64,000 nucleotides of DNA from Tsukamurella pseudospumae (lineage in GTDB: Bacteria; Actinomycetota; Actinomycetes; Mycobacteriales; Mycobacteriaceae): positions 1 to 64,000 of the forward strand of contig NZ_LSRE01000009.1 of assembly GCF_001575205.1 (NCBI RefSeq). The letters are read 5' to 3'. Under the pieces are notes generated by a model. The model worked only from the letters and a program-made list of their open reading frames with translations, was not told the origin of the DNA and ran no database searches. Positions 1-8,236 of the stretch are shown here, piece after piece. Every line of letters begins with the position of its first letter. Position 1 is the stretch's first letter. Made by a program: the position numbers and the translations under genes.

Positions 1-205
1 TACTACTGCTGAGGCGTATCGTGCCGCGAATGCGGGTGATACGACGAACAAGGCTGTTGCGCATATGGATGAGTTGATCGCCGTGTGTAATTCGGAGCAG
101 CAGAAGTTGGAGACGATCGCTGAGGCGCTGAATCGGAATGGTGGTTTGATCGCTAATACCGATGGTGATGGTGGTTCGTTGTTCACCGGCTATGCCACTG
201 TCTGA
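1..205 (+). CDS. WXG100-family ESX protein, EsxB/CFP-10-like (5' end cut off)
   Basis: The reading frame is open from the first complete codon at base 2 to a TGA at 203-205, giving the last 67 residues. What is visible is a charged, helical segment followed by a short tail ending in GYATV. It precedes a complete WXG100 gene by 34 bp, as expected for the first partner of an ESX heterodimer exported by the type VII machinery. The WXG turn itself would lie upstream of the window. Codons end in T or A far more often than in the genes downstream. The family call rests on the pairing and helical character. The exact subgroup (EsxB or EsxD type) is inferred from gene order only. Confidence 0.75.
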   Translation, partial: TTAEAYRAANAGDTTNKAVAHMDELIAVCNSEQQKLETIAEALNRNGGLIANTDGDGGSLFTGYATV

Positions 206-239
206 CCTGATCGACTGCGAATAGTAGAGGAGAACTTCC

Positions 240-542
240 ATGAGTGTCGACCGGATTCTGGTCAACTACGCGAGCTATGACACCACGTCGGCGAGTTTCG
301 GTAAGGCTGCGGCGGTGGCGGATGCGAATATTGCTGAGCTCACGGCCAATAACACCGCGAATCTGAATGCGGGTAACTGGGTGGGTGTGGATCAGGAGAG
401 CTATCAGCATGTTCATGAGGTGTGTTTGAAGGCCAATGAGAATCTGTCGCTCGCGTTGCAGAAGTGTGGTGTGAACATCTCGACCGCTGCTGCGATCCAT
501 CAGGGTGGGCAGACGCAGGCCGCCGGTTTCTACACGGTGTGA
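240..542 (+). CDS. WXG100-family ESX secreted protein, EsxA/ESAT-6-like
   Basis: This is a 100-residue protein of the usual WXG100 size, with two predicted helices joined by a W-V-G turn at about residues 47-49. The start ATG has an AGAGGAG Shine-Dalgarno about 6 bp upstream. It should pair with the preceding gene product as a secreted heterodimer of the type VII system. The order esx-esx-espG-MinD-like-eccD-mycP-eccE matches mycobacterial ESX-2 (esxD-esxC). The protein contains two cysteines, unusual for these small secreted proteins. Like its partner it uses many T-ending codons. A strong hairpin follows the stop codon. Confidence 0.9.
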   Translation: MSVDRILVNYASYDTTSASFGKAAAVADANIAELTANNTANLNAGNWVGVDQESYQHVHEVCLKANENLSLALQKCGVNISTAAAIHQGGQTQAAGFYTV

Positions 543-547
543 TTCCA

Positions 548-585
548 CAGCCGCCCGCCGACGCCCGTGCGTCGGCGGGCGGCTG
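548..585 (+). terminator. Perfect 17-bp hairpin after the esx pair
   Basis: Bases 548-564 and 569-585 are perfect reverse complements around a 4-nt loop. No U-tract follows and the espG ribosome site starts 9 bp later, so it may be a leaky terminator or a 3' stabiliser of the esx mRNA that lowers expression of the downstream genes. Confidence 0.75.
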
Positions 586-605
586 TGCGCGTGGGAGGAG
601 CGCTT

Positions 606-1469
606 GTGTCGCGTCAACGATCCGCCCATCGGTTGTCCGCGTTCGGCGTGACGGTCGACGAACTGCTGCTGCTGATGCGGCTCTCCGATGTCACGGAGCT
701 CGGTCCGGTGGTGCTGGCCGTGCACCCGAACGTCTATCGGCCCGACGATCAGCGGACCGTCGACCTTGCGGTCCTGCCGGGCCTGCTCGCAGCGGGACTG
801 GTGGGGGAGGACGGCGGCGTCGACCCGTTCGTTCGACGGTGGCTGCATGCGTTGCAGGCGCCCGACGCGGGGATCGATCTCCGTGTGTTCGAAGGCGATT
901 CGGTCCTCCGCGGTGCGGTGGTGCGGTGCGGCGAGCAGGTCGTCGTCGCCTTCCGGTACGACGACGAGGTCACGATCCAGGGGTTCATGGCGGACCGCGA
1001 CGCGTTCGACACCACCGTGGTCGAACCCCTGTGGCGAGTGCTCGGGGCGGCTGAGCCCGCCGATATCGAGTCGATCACCCTCGGCGCTGCCGAGCTGGCC
1101 GGCATCGTCGCCACCTTCGATCCGAGCGTCGAGGATCGTCGTGCCGAGCGGGAGTTCCGGGGTCGGCTACGCGAGTTCGATGTGCCGGAATCCACGCTCG
1201 ACGTGCTCGTCGAGGCGTCGCGGTACAGTGGCCGCCGCGCCGAACTCATCTACCAGCGGGTGTCCGAATCAGGGGTGCGGGTGCGGGCGGACTGGGCGCT
1301 GGGAGTGATGGACACGACCGCGGGCCGAGTGCTCTCGGTCACCGCTCGGGGCGCCCACGGGGAGCAGGACGTCACGATCAGCCCGGGCACCCGTAAGAGG
1401 TTCGCGGCGGGGCTCGTCGAACTCGTCGAGCGCGGTGGTGCTCGAGGATGGCTCGACCCGACCGACTGA
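606..1469 (+). CDS. espG: ESX secretion-associated chaperone EspG
   Basis: This 287-aa protein has the EspG pattern: an N-terminal segment on the VTVDELLLLMR pattern, mixed alpha/beta architecture and the usual length of about 280-300 aa. EspG proteins are cytosolic chaperones that hold PE/PPE substrates soluble and hand them to the ESX machine. I chose GTG 606 because a GGAGGAG site at 594-600 lies 5 bp upstream. An upstream in-frame ATG at 567 falls inside the hairpin and lacks a ribosome site. No PE/PPE genes are visible here; they would be expected to the left of the window in an ESX-2-type locus. Confidence 0.82.
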   Translation: MSRQRSAHRLSAFGVTVDELLLLMRLSDVTELGPVVLAVHPNVYRPDDQRTVDLAVLPGLLAAGLVGEDGGVDPFVRRWLHALQAPDAGIDLRVFEGDSVLRGAVVRCGEQVVVAFRYDDEVTIQGFMADRDAFDTTVVEPLWRVLGAAEPADIESITLGAAELAGIVATFDPSVEDRRAEREFRGRLREFDVPESTLDVLVEASRYSGRRAELIYQRVSESGVRVRADWALGVMDTTAGRVLSVTARGAHGEQDVTISPGTRKRFAAGLVELVERGGARGWLDPTD

Positions 1470-1563
1470 GCGGGCCTGCTCCGAACGGCTGCCTGCAGGT
1501 CGCCGTCAGGTCATCGATTACTATTGCAAGCAATTTCGACCGGGATGCCGGGGAGGTCTACCA

Positions 1564-3135
1564 ATGGGCGAAGCGCCGTTGAACATCCATTCGTCGTCTG
1601 GAGACGACAGTAAGAGCTCGGGCGACGTGGTCGTCCTTCCGACGATCGGATTCGAGCCCGCCGTCCCGGTGGTGCCGGTGGACGGTCCGGCGGCATCCGC
1701 CGCCGCTGATGCCCCTTCCGCTGCGTCGACCTGGCAGGAACCCGCGTTGCCCGGACTCGACGATGCCGGGCCCGCGCCGGCGGTCGACGCCGAGACGACG
1801 GACGTGATCACCTTCGAGGCGCGCCAGAGTGCGGCGGACGAGGCGCAGCCGACACCCGGTCCGGCCGGGCCCGCCGGACCCGGGCAGGCGGCCGCGGCTG
1901 CACCGGCGCGGGTCGCTCCCGCTGAGCCCGCGTTCGCGCGGCCCGGCGCGAGGCCCGCATCGCAGCAGGCTCCGTTCGTTCAGCAGCCCGGATTGCACGC
2001 CGCCCCGCCCGCGGGACAGTTCCAGGCGCAGCATCACCCTGCGGCGCAGGTGAACCGCCCGCCCGTGCCGACCGCCTTCAATCCGGCACTGCAACGGCCC
2101 GGCGCACAGCACGCCACGGCGAGCTCGGCGGGCCGGCCGGCCGAGCAGGCGCCGTCGGCGCCGATGGCGACCGCGTCGTCGTCGTTCAACCGCCAGATCC
2201 GCCCCGCCGCCGAGGCCGCGGTCCGGGTCGACGGTTGGCGCGCCTGGGTCAGGCGGATGGGCATCGACATCGGGCCCAGCGCCCGGGATCAGGCACAGTC
2301 GGAGCTCGTGCACCGCATCCGCGTGGCCAAGAACAAGTTCCACGTGACCGGCGTGTTCAGCGACTCCGCGGGTGGAACGCTGCTGGTGGGTGCGCTCGGC
2401 CAGATCCTCGAGCGGACGCGGGCGGACAATGTGGTCGCGCTGGACCTCGATCCCGACGGTGGCGATCTGGACCAGGTGACGGCGTGGCACCAGGGTGGTT
2501 CGACGGCGCGGACCCTGATTCAGCAGACGGACCTGTCGGACCGGAATCAGGTCGACAAGCACCTCGCGGTGACCGCCACGAACCTGCACGTGCTGCCCAG
2601 TCCCTGGCGATTCAACGGCGACGACGTCGCCGACTACGACGACGTGCTCGATCTGTACTCGATCTTCCGGCCGCACTACAGCCTGGCGCTGGTGGACGCG
2701 GGCCGTGGGCTGCAGACGCCGACCGGTGCCGGCGTCCTGGAGATATCCTCCGCCCTGATCCTGCCCGCGTCCGCGACCACCCGTGGCGTGCGGAAGGCGG
2801 CTGCCACGATCGATTGGCTGCGGCACCACGGTTGGCACGGCCTGCTCGCGAACACGATCGTGGTGATCAACCACACCAAGCGGAAGGGCAGCGTGTCCGT
2901 CGAGCAGTTCGAAGAGTTGTTCCGGGCCGGCCAGAAGCTTCGCGTGCATGAGATCCCGTACGACCCGCACTTGGACGCGGACGTGCCGATCGACCTGGAG
3001 CTGCTGAACAAGCAGACGGTTCGGGCGTTGGAGGAGCTCGCGGCGGATCTGGCGGACGGTTTCAACTCGGGCTACGAACCGCCGGCCGCGGTGAAGCTGG
3101 CCGAGCTGCATCCCCGTGTCGCCGAGGGACGCTGA
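1564..3135 (+). CDS. ESX-associated MinD/ParA-like protein with degenerate P-loop
   Basis: The protein has 523 aa. Residues 1 to about 215 are Pro/Ala/Gln-rich and probably disordered; the remainder resembles the MinD/ParA-like domain found in ESX loci (EspI and Rv3888c type). At the Walker A position (about residues 263-273) the sequence reads GVFSDSAGGTL, so the glycine-rich turn survives but the signature lysine of GKTT is missing. The DLDPDGG segment further on resembles the ParA switch region. ATG 1564 follows a GGGGAGG site by 7 bp. An upstream in-frame start overlapping espG is less likely. The gene sits between espG and eccD as in ESX-2. Loss of the lysine suggests weak or absent ATP hydrolysis. 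Confidence 0.8.
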   Translation: MGEAPLNIHSSSGDDSKSSGDVVVLPTIGFEPAVPVVPVDGPAASAAADAPSAASTWQEPALPGLDDAGPAPAVDAETTDVITFEARQSAADEAQPTPGPAGPAGPGQAAAAAPARVAPAEPAFARPGARPASQQAPFVQQPGLHAAPPAGQFQAQHHPAAQVNRPPVPTAFNPALQRPGAQHATASSAGRPAEQAPSAPMATASSSFNRQIRPAAEAAVRVDGWRAWVRRMGIDIGPSARDQAQSELVHRIRVAKNKFHVTGVFSDSAGGTLLVGALGQILERTRADNVVALDLDPDGGDLDQVTAWHQGGSTARTLIQQTDLSDRNQVDKHLAVTATNLHVLPSPWRFNGDDVADYDDVLDLYSIFRPHYSLALVDAGRGLQTPTGAGVLEISSALILPASATTRGVRKAAATIDWLRHHGWHGLLANTIVVINHTKRKGSVSVEQFEELFRAGQKLRVHEIPYDPHLDADVPIDLELLNKQTVRALEELAADLADGFNSGYEPPAAVKLAELHPRVAEGR

Positions 3136-3138
3136 GCC

Positions 3139-4713
3139 GTGGTGTTCCCGGTGAGTCCGGTCGGCCCTCCGGGCGGCCCGGACGGTGGTGCGGCGCCGCA
3201 GTCCGCGGTGCCCGAGCAGGTCCGCGTTCTCGTGGAGGTCGGCGAGAACTCGGTGGAGCGCAGTCTGGTGGCCCGCCGCCGGCTGTCCGTCGTGATGGAC
3301 TCGGTGATCCCCGGGCTGGCGACGGTGTTCCCCGACCACGACTTCTCCACCGCCGGCGCGTGGACGTTCGCGCGGGAGGGCGGCACGGCCCTCTCCCGCG
3401 ACCGGACGCTCGTGGAGGAGGGCGTACTCGACGGCGATCGGCTGATTCTCGCCGAGACCTTCTCCAACCAGACTTTCCGGCCGCTGATCGAGAGCACCGC
3501 GGACGCGATTCAGGAGTTCTGCCGACAACGGTTCCAGCGCTTCGGCGCGGGGACGGCCAGGGCCCTCGGCTTGATCGCGCTCGTGCTCGCCGCCCTCGTC
3601 GTCTCGGCAGAGGTCCTGATCGCATGGTGGGGCCGTTCCAGCGCACTGTGGTGGTTCCCCGTCGCCGGTGGGGTGGCCGCGGTGGCCGTCGTCGCCACCG
3701 TGTCCGCCGATCGGCGCTGGCACGCGCCGCAACTGGCGTACACCCTGCAACTGCTCACCGTCCCGTTGCTGTTCACGGCGGGCTTCGTGTTGGTACCGCC
3801 GGACGGGGGAGTCGACGGGGCCTTCACCGCGGCCAACGTGCTCGTGGGAGCGGTCTTCGCCTTCGCGGGGTCGGTGATCCTGGGGCGGAGCACGGGGTTG
3901 GGTGCCGCGGCCCTCGCGGCTCTGGGGACGCTGGCCGCGGTCACGGCGATCGCGAGCGCGGTGTTCGTCTTCACGCCCCTCGAACGGCCGGCGGTACCCG
4001 CCATCGGCGTCATCTCTGGGCTGCTCCTGGCGAACTGGGCGCAGGGCTGGGCATTGAATCTGGCCAGGGTTCGGCCCGATCCCCTGCCGCCGCCGGGCGA
4101 GGACATCGACCGCACCGAGCTCGGAGCGGCCTATCACGTGGACACTTTCGAGGACGAGAGCACCACGGAACTCGCCCGTGACGACGAGAACGTCGCGCTC
4201 GAGGTCGCCTCCCGCACTGCGGCGAAGCTGCTCACCGGCTTCTACATCGCGGTCGCGGTCATCCTGGTGGTATCGGCGTTGACCATCGTCGTGCCGCACC
4301 ACCACTACTACTGGGGCGGGGTGGCCGTTGCGGCCCTCGTCTCGGTGATCTGTACGCTCCGCGGCCGCACGCTCGACGACCGGGTGCACGCGACGGTCTT
4401 CTTCGTGGCGGGTTTCGTCGTCGCAGCGGGCCTCGCCGTGACCATGCTGTCGTCCGTGGAATCCGACATCGCACGCGTCGTCGTGATCCTCGTCGGTGGC
4501 GCCGTTCTCGTCGCGTTCGCCGCGGCGGGCCTCGCCCTCGCCGACCGGACGTCGGCGGATGCGGGTGGACGCGGACGACCGTTGTCGGCGCGGCTGATGG
4601 GCCGGATCGAGCTGGGCGAGAAGCTGGCGATCTTCGCCGTCGTCCTGGTCGCATTGTGGACCACCCGCCTGTTCGCGGTCATGCGTGAACTCGATCTGTC
4701 GTTCCTGAGGTAG
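3139..4713 (+). CDS. eccD: Type VII secretion membrane component EccD
   Basis: The 524-aa protein has an N-terminal ubiquitin-like domain (about residues 25-110) followed by about eleven hydrophobic segments, the standard layout of EccD, which forms the membrane-spanning ring of the ESX complex. A soluble stretch with acidic residues (about 315-350) separates the early and late helices. The GTG start lies 3 bp after the preceding stop, so translation is probably coupled; a second GTG immediately follows. The length agrees with mycobacterial EccD (about 470-520 aa). Confidence 0.92.
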   Translation: MVFPVSPVGPPGGPDGGAAPQSAVPEQVRVLVEVGENSVERSLVARRRLSVVMDSVIPGLATVFPDHDFSTAGAWTFAREGGTALSRDRTLVEEGVLDGDRLILAETFSNQTFRPLIESTADAIQEFCRQRFQRFGAGTARALGLIALVLAALVVSAEVLIAWWGRSSALWWFPVAGGVAAVAVVATVSADRRWHAPQLAYTLQLLTVPLLFTAGFVLVPPDGGVDGAFTAANVLVGAVFAFAGSVILGRSTGLGAAALAALGTLAAVTAIASAVFVFTPLERPAVPAIGVISGLLLANWAQGWALNLARVRPDPLPPPGEDIDRTELGAAYHVDTFEDESTTELARDDENVALEVASRTAAKLLTGFYIAVAVILVVSALTIVVPHHHYYWGGVAVAALVSVICTLRGRTLDDRVHATVFFVAGFVVAAGLAVTMLSSVESDIARVVVILVGGAVLVAFAAAGLALADRTSADAGGRGRPLSARLMGRIELGEKLAIFAVVLVALWTTRLFAVMRELDLSFLR

Positions 4714-4717
4714 GGCC

Positions 4718-6151
4718 GTGTTTCCTCCGTCGAAGCCGGCTTGTGCTGCGGCCGTGGTGAGCACCGTGGCCCTGACTCTGCTGAGCGTGCCGGGCATCGC
4801 CTCCGCTGTGATTCCGCCGACGGCCGACATCGGTGCGGCACCTGCGGATACGACGGGCCCGGAGAAGCCGCTGCGAAGCAACAACCCGCGCTGCGTCGAG
4901 CCGTCGGTCCTGCCCGCGTCCAACCTGTCTGCGGCGCCCGCACCGTCGAACACGCTGCGGCTCGACGAGGCGCGTCGGTTCTCCTCGGGAGCGGGGGTCA
5001 CCGTCGCGGTCCTCAGCACCGGAGTGCGGCCGCAGCCGCGGCTGCGCGGTCTCGACGGCGGCGGTGACTACGTCGTGACCGGTGACAACGGGCTGGTGGA
5101 CTGCGATTCGACGGGCACTCTCGTCGCCGGCATCATCGGTGCGCAGCCGTGGGCCGGCGACGGCTTCTCCGGCGTCGCGCCCGACGCGCGGATCATGTCG
5201 ATCCGCGTCGATTCGGCGGGATTCTCGCCGCAGAACACCGCGGCCGACAACCAGGACCCCAACCAGTCCCGGTCGGCGATGACCGGACGCAACATCGCCC
5301 GCGCGATCGTGCATGCAGCGAACCGGGGTGCGAAAGTCATCGTGGTCCCCGAGCCGGTCTGCATGGCATCGGACTCGATATTCAGTCAGCGGGAGATCGG
5401 TGGGGCGGTGGCCTACGCACTGCAGGCCAAGGACGCGCTGGTGATCGCCGGCGCGGGTAGCACCGACCGACAGGGCGGAACCGGTTCGTCCAACAGCTGC
5501 AAGGCCAATCCGGACCCGAACCCCGGACAGCCCGACGATCCTCGCGGCTGGCGCGGCGTGACCACCGTGGCGACCCCGAACTGGTTCGACGGGCAGGTCC
5601 TGTCAGTGGGCGCCGTCTCCGCCGAGGGCGTCCCGCTGCCGGGCTCGCTCGCCGGCCCCTGGACCGACGTCGCCGCACCCGGCTCCGGATTGGTCTCGCT
5701 CAGCTCGCGGGGAGGCGACGGAGCGATCAACGGACTGCGCTCGGACAAGACCTTGACGGCCTTCGCCGGACCCGAGTTCGCGGCCGCGTACGTGGCCGGA
5801 ACGGCGGCGTTGGTCCGTTCCCGCTTCCCGCAGTTGCGGGCCAAAGACGTCGCGTTCCGGATCGTCGCCACCGCGCACAACCCGGCGCGTGGTGTCGACA
5901 ACAAGGTCGGTGCAGGCCTCATCGACCCGGTCGCCGCTCTCACGGCGTCGTTACCCGCCGCCGGTGCGGATATCGACCCACAGTCCGCTGCGAGGCTCGT
6001 GGTTCCGCCACCCGCGCCGGGCCCCGACACTCGGCCGCGTCGCACCGCGACGCTGGTCGTCGGAGGCGTCCTCGGCGCCGTCGCCGTGCTCGCCGCCGTG
6101 ATCGCCGCGGTGCGGCCGTTCCGTGGCCGCAGGAGCGGGGGTGGTCGATGA
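4718..6151 (+). CDS. mycP: Mycosin MycP with all catalytic residues replaced (pseudoprotease)
   Basis: The 477-aa mycosin has a signal peptide (about 1-30), a subtilisin-like domain (about 75-405), a proline-rich linker, one C-terminal membrane helix (about 440-465) and a basic tail. The fold landmarks are clear, but the active site is gone. Asp of the V-x-D-T-G motif is Ser100, His of DxHGT is Thr132, the oxyanion Asn of A-G-N is Ser248, and the nucleophile in G-T-S-F is Glu353 (G-P-E-F). The frame is intact and the surrounding residues are conserved, so this is not random decay. In mycobacteria, MycP is needed to stabilise the ESX membrane complex independently of proteolysis, which fits a structural role. 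It lies 4 bp after eccD and overlaps eccE by 4 bp. Confidence 0.9.
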   Translation: MFPPSKPACAAAVVSTVALTLLSVPGIASAVIPPTADIGAAPADTTGPEKPLRSNNPRCVEPSVLPASNLSAAPAPSNTLRLDEARRFSSGAGVTVAVLSTGVRPQPRLRGLDGGGDYVVTGDNGLVDCDSTGTLVAGIIGAQPWAGDGFSGVAPDARIMSIRVDSAGFSPQNTAADNQDPNQSRSAMTGRNIARAIVHAANRGAKVIVVPEPVCMASDSIFSQREIGGAVAYALQAKDALVIAGAGSTDRQGGTGSSNSCKANPDPNPGQPDDPRGWRGVTTVATPNWFDGQVLSVGAVSAEGVPLPGSLAGPWTDVAAPGSGLVSLSSRGGDGAINGLRSDKTLTAFAGPEFAAAYVAGTAALVRSRFPQLRAKDVAFRIVATAHNPARGVDNKVGAGLIDPVAALTASLPAAGADIDPQSAARLVVPPPAPGPDTRPRRTATLVVGGVLGAVAVLAAVIAAVRPFRGRRSGGGR

Positions 6152-8172
6152 TGGCGGAGAACCTCGACGCGGCGGCGTCGGCGAAGCCGCCCTCGCATCC
6201 CGAGATCGCGCGGCGTCGCAGGCTCCTCGGCCTGAGCGTCACGCTCCGTCGGTCCCTCGTCTGGGCGATCTCGGCGGCCGCCTTCGTCGTCGTGTTCGCC
6301 GGACGGTGGCCGCACTGGGCGGTGGCGGCGGTCGTGGTCGTGGCGGCGGTGCCGGCGTTCGTCGCCTTCCGCGGCCAGGGGCTCACCGAGCGGGTCGGCG
6401 CGCGGCTGCGCTACCTGCGCCGCCGTCGCCACGGCGGGCAGGGGCTCGCCGGCCGGGTCATCGACGTCGAGGGATGCGGCGTGCGTCGTGGCGACGGATT
6501 CGAACTGGTCTCCGCGATCGAGCTCAGTGCGGACCTGGCGGAGACACGGCTGCGGGACGGGCAGGCGTTCGCCGCCAGCACGGTGCCGTTGGACCTGTTG
6601 GCGTCGATGATGACGCAGTACGGACTCGACGTCGATATCGATGTGGTCTCGTCGGGACGGCGCGTTCCTCCCGGGCCCGCGTACCGTGCGTCCTACGCGC
6701 AGGGCGTGCGGTTCTACTCGGCGCTGGCGGAGCGCTCGACGTGGCTCGTGCTGCGCGTCAACACCCGGCGGAACCTGGCGGGTATCGTGCGCCGCGGGCC
6801 CTCGCGAGTCGCGGGACCGAAGGCGCTGATGGCCGCGACCCGCAGGCTCGAGCAGCGGCTGCAGGAGCGGCGGATCCGATGCCGGGTGCTGCCCGGGGAC
6901 GAGCTCGTGACATTGGGCCCGGTGATGAACTTCGGGCACGACCCGCTTCTGGGAGTCGAGCGGTGGACCCACGTCGACCACGACGAGGCGCACACCACCA
7001 CCTATGTCGTCGATCCGGCGCGCACGTCGACCGCGAAACTCGACCGCTGGTGGAGCCTCGACAGCGAGAGCACCTCGGTGGTGCTGCGTCTGCGGAGGTC
7101 CTCGCCGCAGGCTCCTGCCGAGATCAGTGGCCTCGTGCGGTACGAGACAGCAGTGCCCATCGTCGACGACCTCGACGACGCCCTGACACGGTGGCCCGGC
7201 CGGCAGCTCGCACTGACGCGGGCGACGCTGCCGGGCGGGGGGTCGAGCGTCGTCGATCTGCCGTCCACGCCACTCGCGGAGCTCGGCGCCGTCGACATCC
7301 CGTTCGGGCCGACGGGACCGGTGTGGGGGATCTCCGGATCCGATGCCATCGCGCTCCCGCTCTACGACGCCTCACCGGTTCCGGAGACACTGCAGGTGGA
7401 GTTCGCGACCGACCTGCCCACGCTGCAACTCGTGCTCCTGAGGTCGGTGGGTGCGGGCGCGTCGGTGGCCGTGCACACCGACCGTCCCGCGGAATGGGCG
7501 GCGCTCGCCCAGACGCTGGCGGATCCGAGCCGGTTCCGCATCGCCGACGGGGAGGCTCGGCGGTCGCCGGACATCACGGTCTTCGACGGGGTCGACATCG
7601 ACGCGCTGCCCGAGCGCACGGTGCTCGCCCTGCGCAGAACGAGGACTCGGCCCTTGGGGAACAACGCCGACCTCACGGTGGAGCAGATCTCCCCGTCGAA
7701 GGTGGCGGTCAGGATCGGTCGGCGCGAGCCCTTCGACGTCGTCTTCAACCCCACGGAGGAGGAGCTGCGCTACTGCGCGACGAGGGCACAGCCCGCTCCC
7801 GGCCGCCGCGGGGCCCAGGGCCGTCCCGAGGTGTCGAGTGCGAATCGGGTCATCAGGCCCGCTGGTCCGGCTCCCGTGCGGACCATGCCGGCTCCGCCGG
7901 CAGCGGTACCGGTGGCACCGCAGGGCGTCCCCGACGAGCCGCGGCGGCCCGGTAACGACGACCGCCCCGCACCCTCCCGCCGCGTCGGGCCCGGGCCGGA
8001 CGAACGCGCGCCCGCCGCGCAGCGGCAGCAGGGCGCCCGCCGATGGGTCCGCGGTGCGGACGATTCGGACACGGGGGTCCCGTCGCGACGCCCCGTCGTG
8101 CCCGAGAACGCGCCGCGGTGGGCGGCTCGGGAGCGCGATTCGTCGTCGGACGAGCCGCCAACCTCGCGTTAA
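6148..8172 (+). CDS. eccE: Type VII secretion component EccE
   Basis: The 674-aa protein has two N-terminal membrane helices (about residues 32-75) followed by a soluble domain of the EccE type, which forms the periphery of the ESX membrane complex. From about residue 545 it carries a Pro/Arg/Ala-rich, probably disordered tail that makes it longer than typical EccE proteins (about 450-550 aa). The ATG overlaps the mycP stop (ATGA), indicating translational coupling. It is the last recognisable ESX gene of this cluster. In ESX-2 of mycobacteria eccA follows; here a receptor kinase does. Confidence 0.87.
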   Translation: MMAENLDAAASAKPPSHPEIARRRRLLGLSVTLRRSLVWAISAAAFVVVFAGRWPHWAVAAVVVVAAVPAFVAFRGQGLTERVGARLRYLRRRRHGGQGLAGRVIDVEGCGVRRGDGFELVSAIELSADLAETRLRDGQAFAASTVPLDLLASMMTQYGLDVDIDVVSSGRRVPPGPAYRASYAQGVRFYSALAERSTWLVLRVNTRRNLAGIVRRGPSRVAGPKALMAATRRLEQRLQERRIRCRVLPGDELVTLGPVMNFGHDPLLGVERWTHVDHDEAHTTTYVVDPARTSTAKLDRWWSLDSESTSVVLRLRRSSPQAPAEISGLVRYETAVPIVDDLDDALTRWPGRQLALTRATLPGGGSSVVDLPSTPLAELGAVDIPFGPTGPVWGISGSDAIALPLYDASPVPETLQVEFATDLPTLQLVLLRSVGAGASVAVHTDRPAEWAALAQTLADPSRFRIADGEARRSPDITVFDGVDIDALPERTVLALRRTRTRPLGNNADLTVEQISPSKVAVRIGRREPFDVVFNPTEEELRYCATRAQPAPGRRGAQGRPEVSSANRVIRPAGPAPVRTMPAPPAAVPVAPQGVPDEPRRPGNDDRPAPSRRVGPGPDERAPAAQRQQGARRWVRGADDSDTGVPSRRPVVPENAPRWAARERDSSSDEPPTSR

Positions 8173-8236
8173 GCGGCTCGCAACCTGCAGCGCGGTAGAT
8201 TCATCACGCTGTAGACGTGCGTGAGTGGAGGTGTTC

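Noticed and set aside
1558-5019. 1153-codon open frame on the minus strand opposite the MinD-like and eccD genes
   Set aside because: It is an antisense shadow created by high GC at third positions; its product is Arg/Gly/His-rich without domain features, and the plus-strand genes are clearly real.
4718-6151. Treating the mycosin as a pseudogene
   Set aside because: The frame, signal peptide, membrane anchor and overlaps with neighbouring genes are intact; only catalytic residues changed, so it is kept as a functional CDS.
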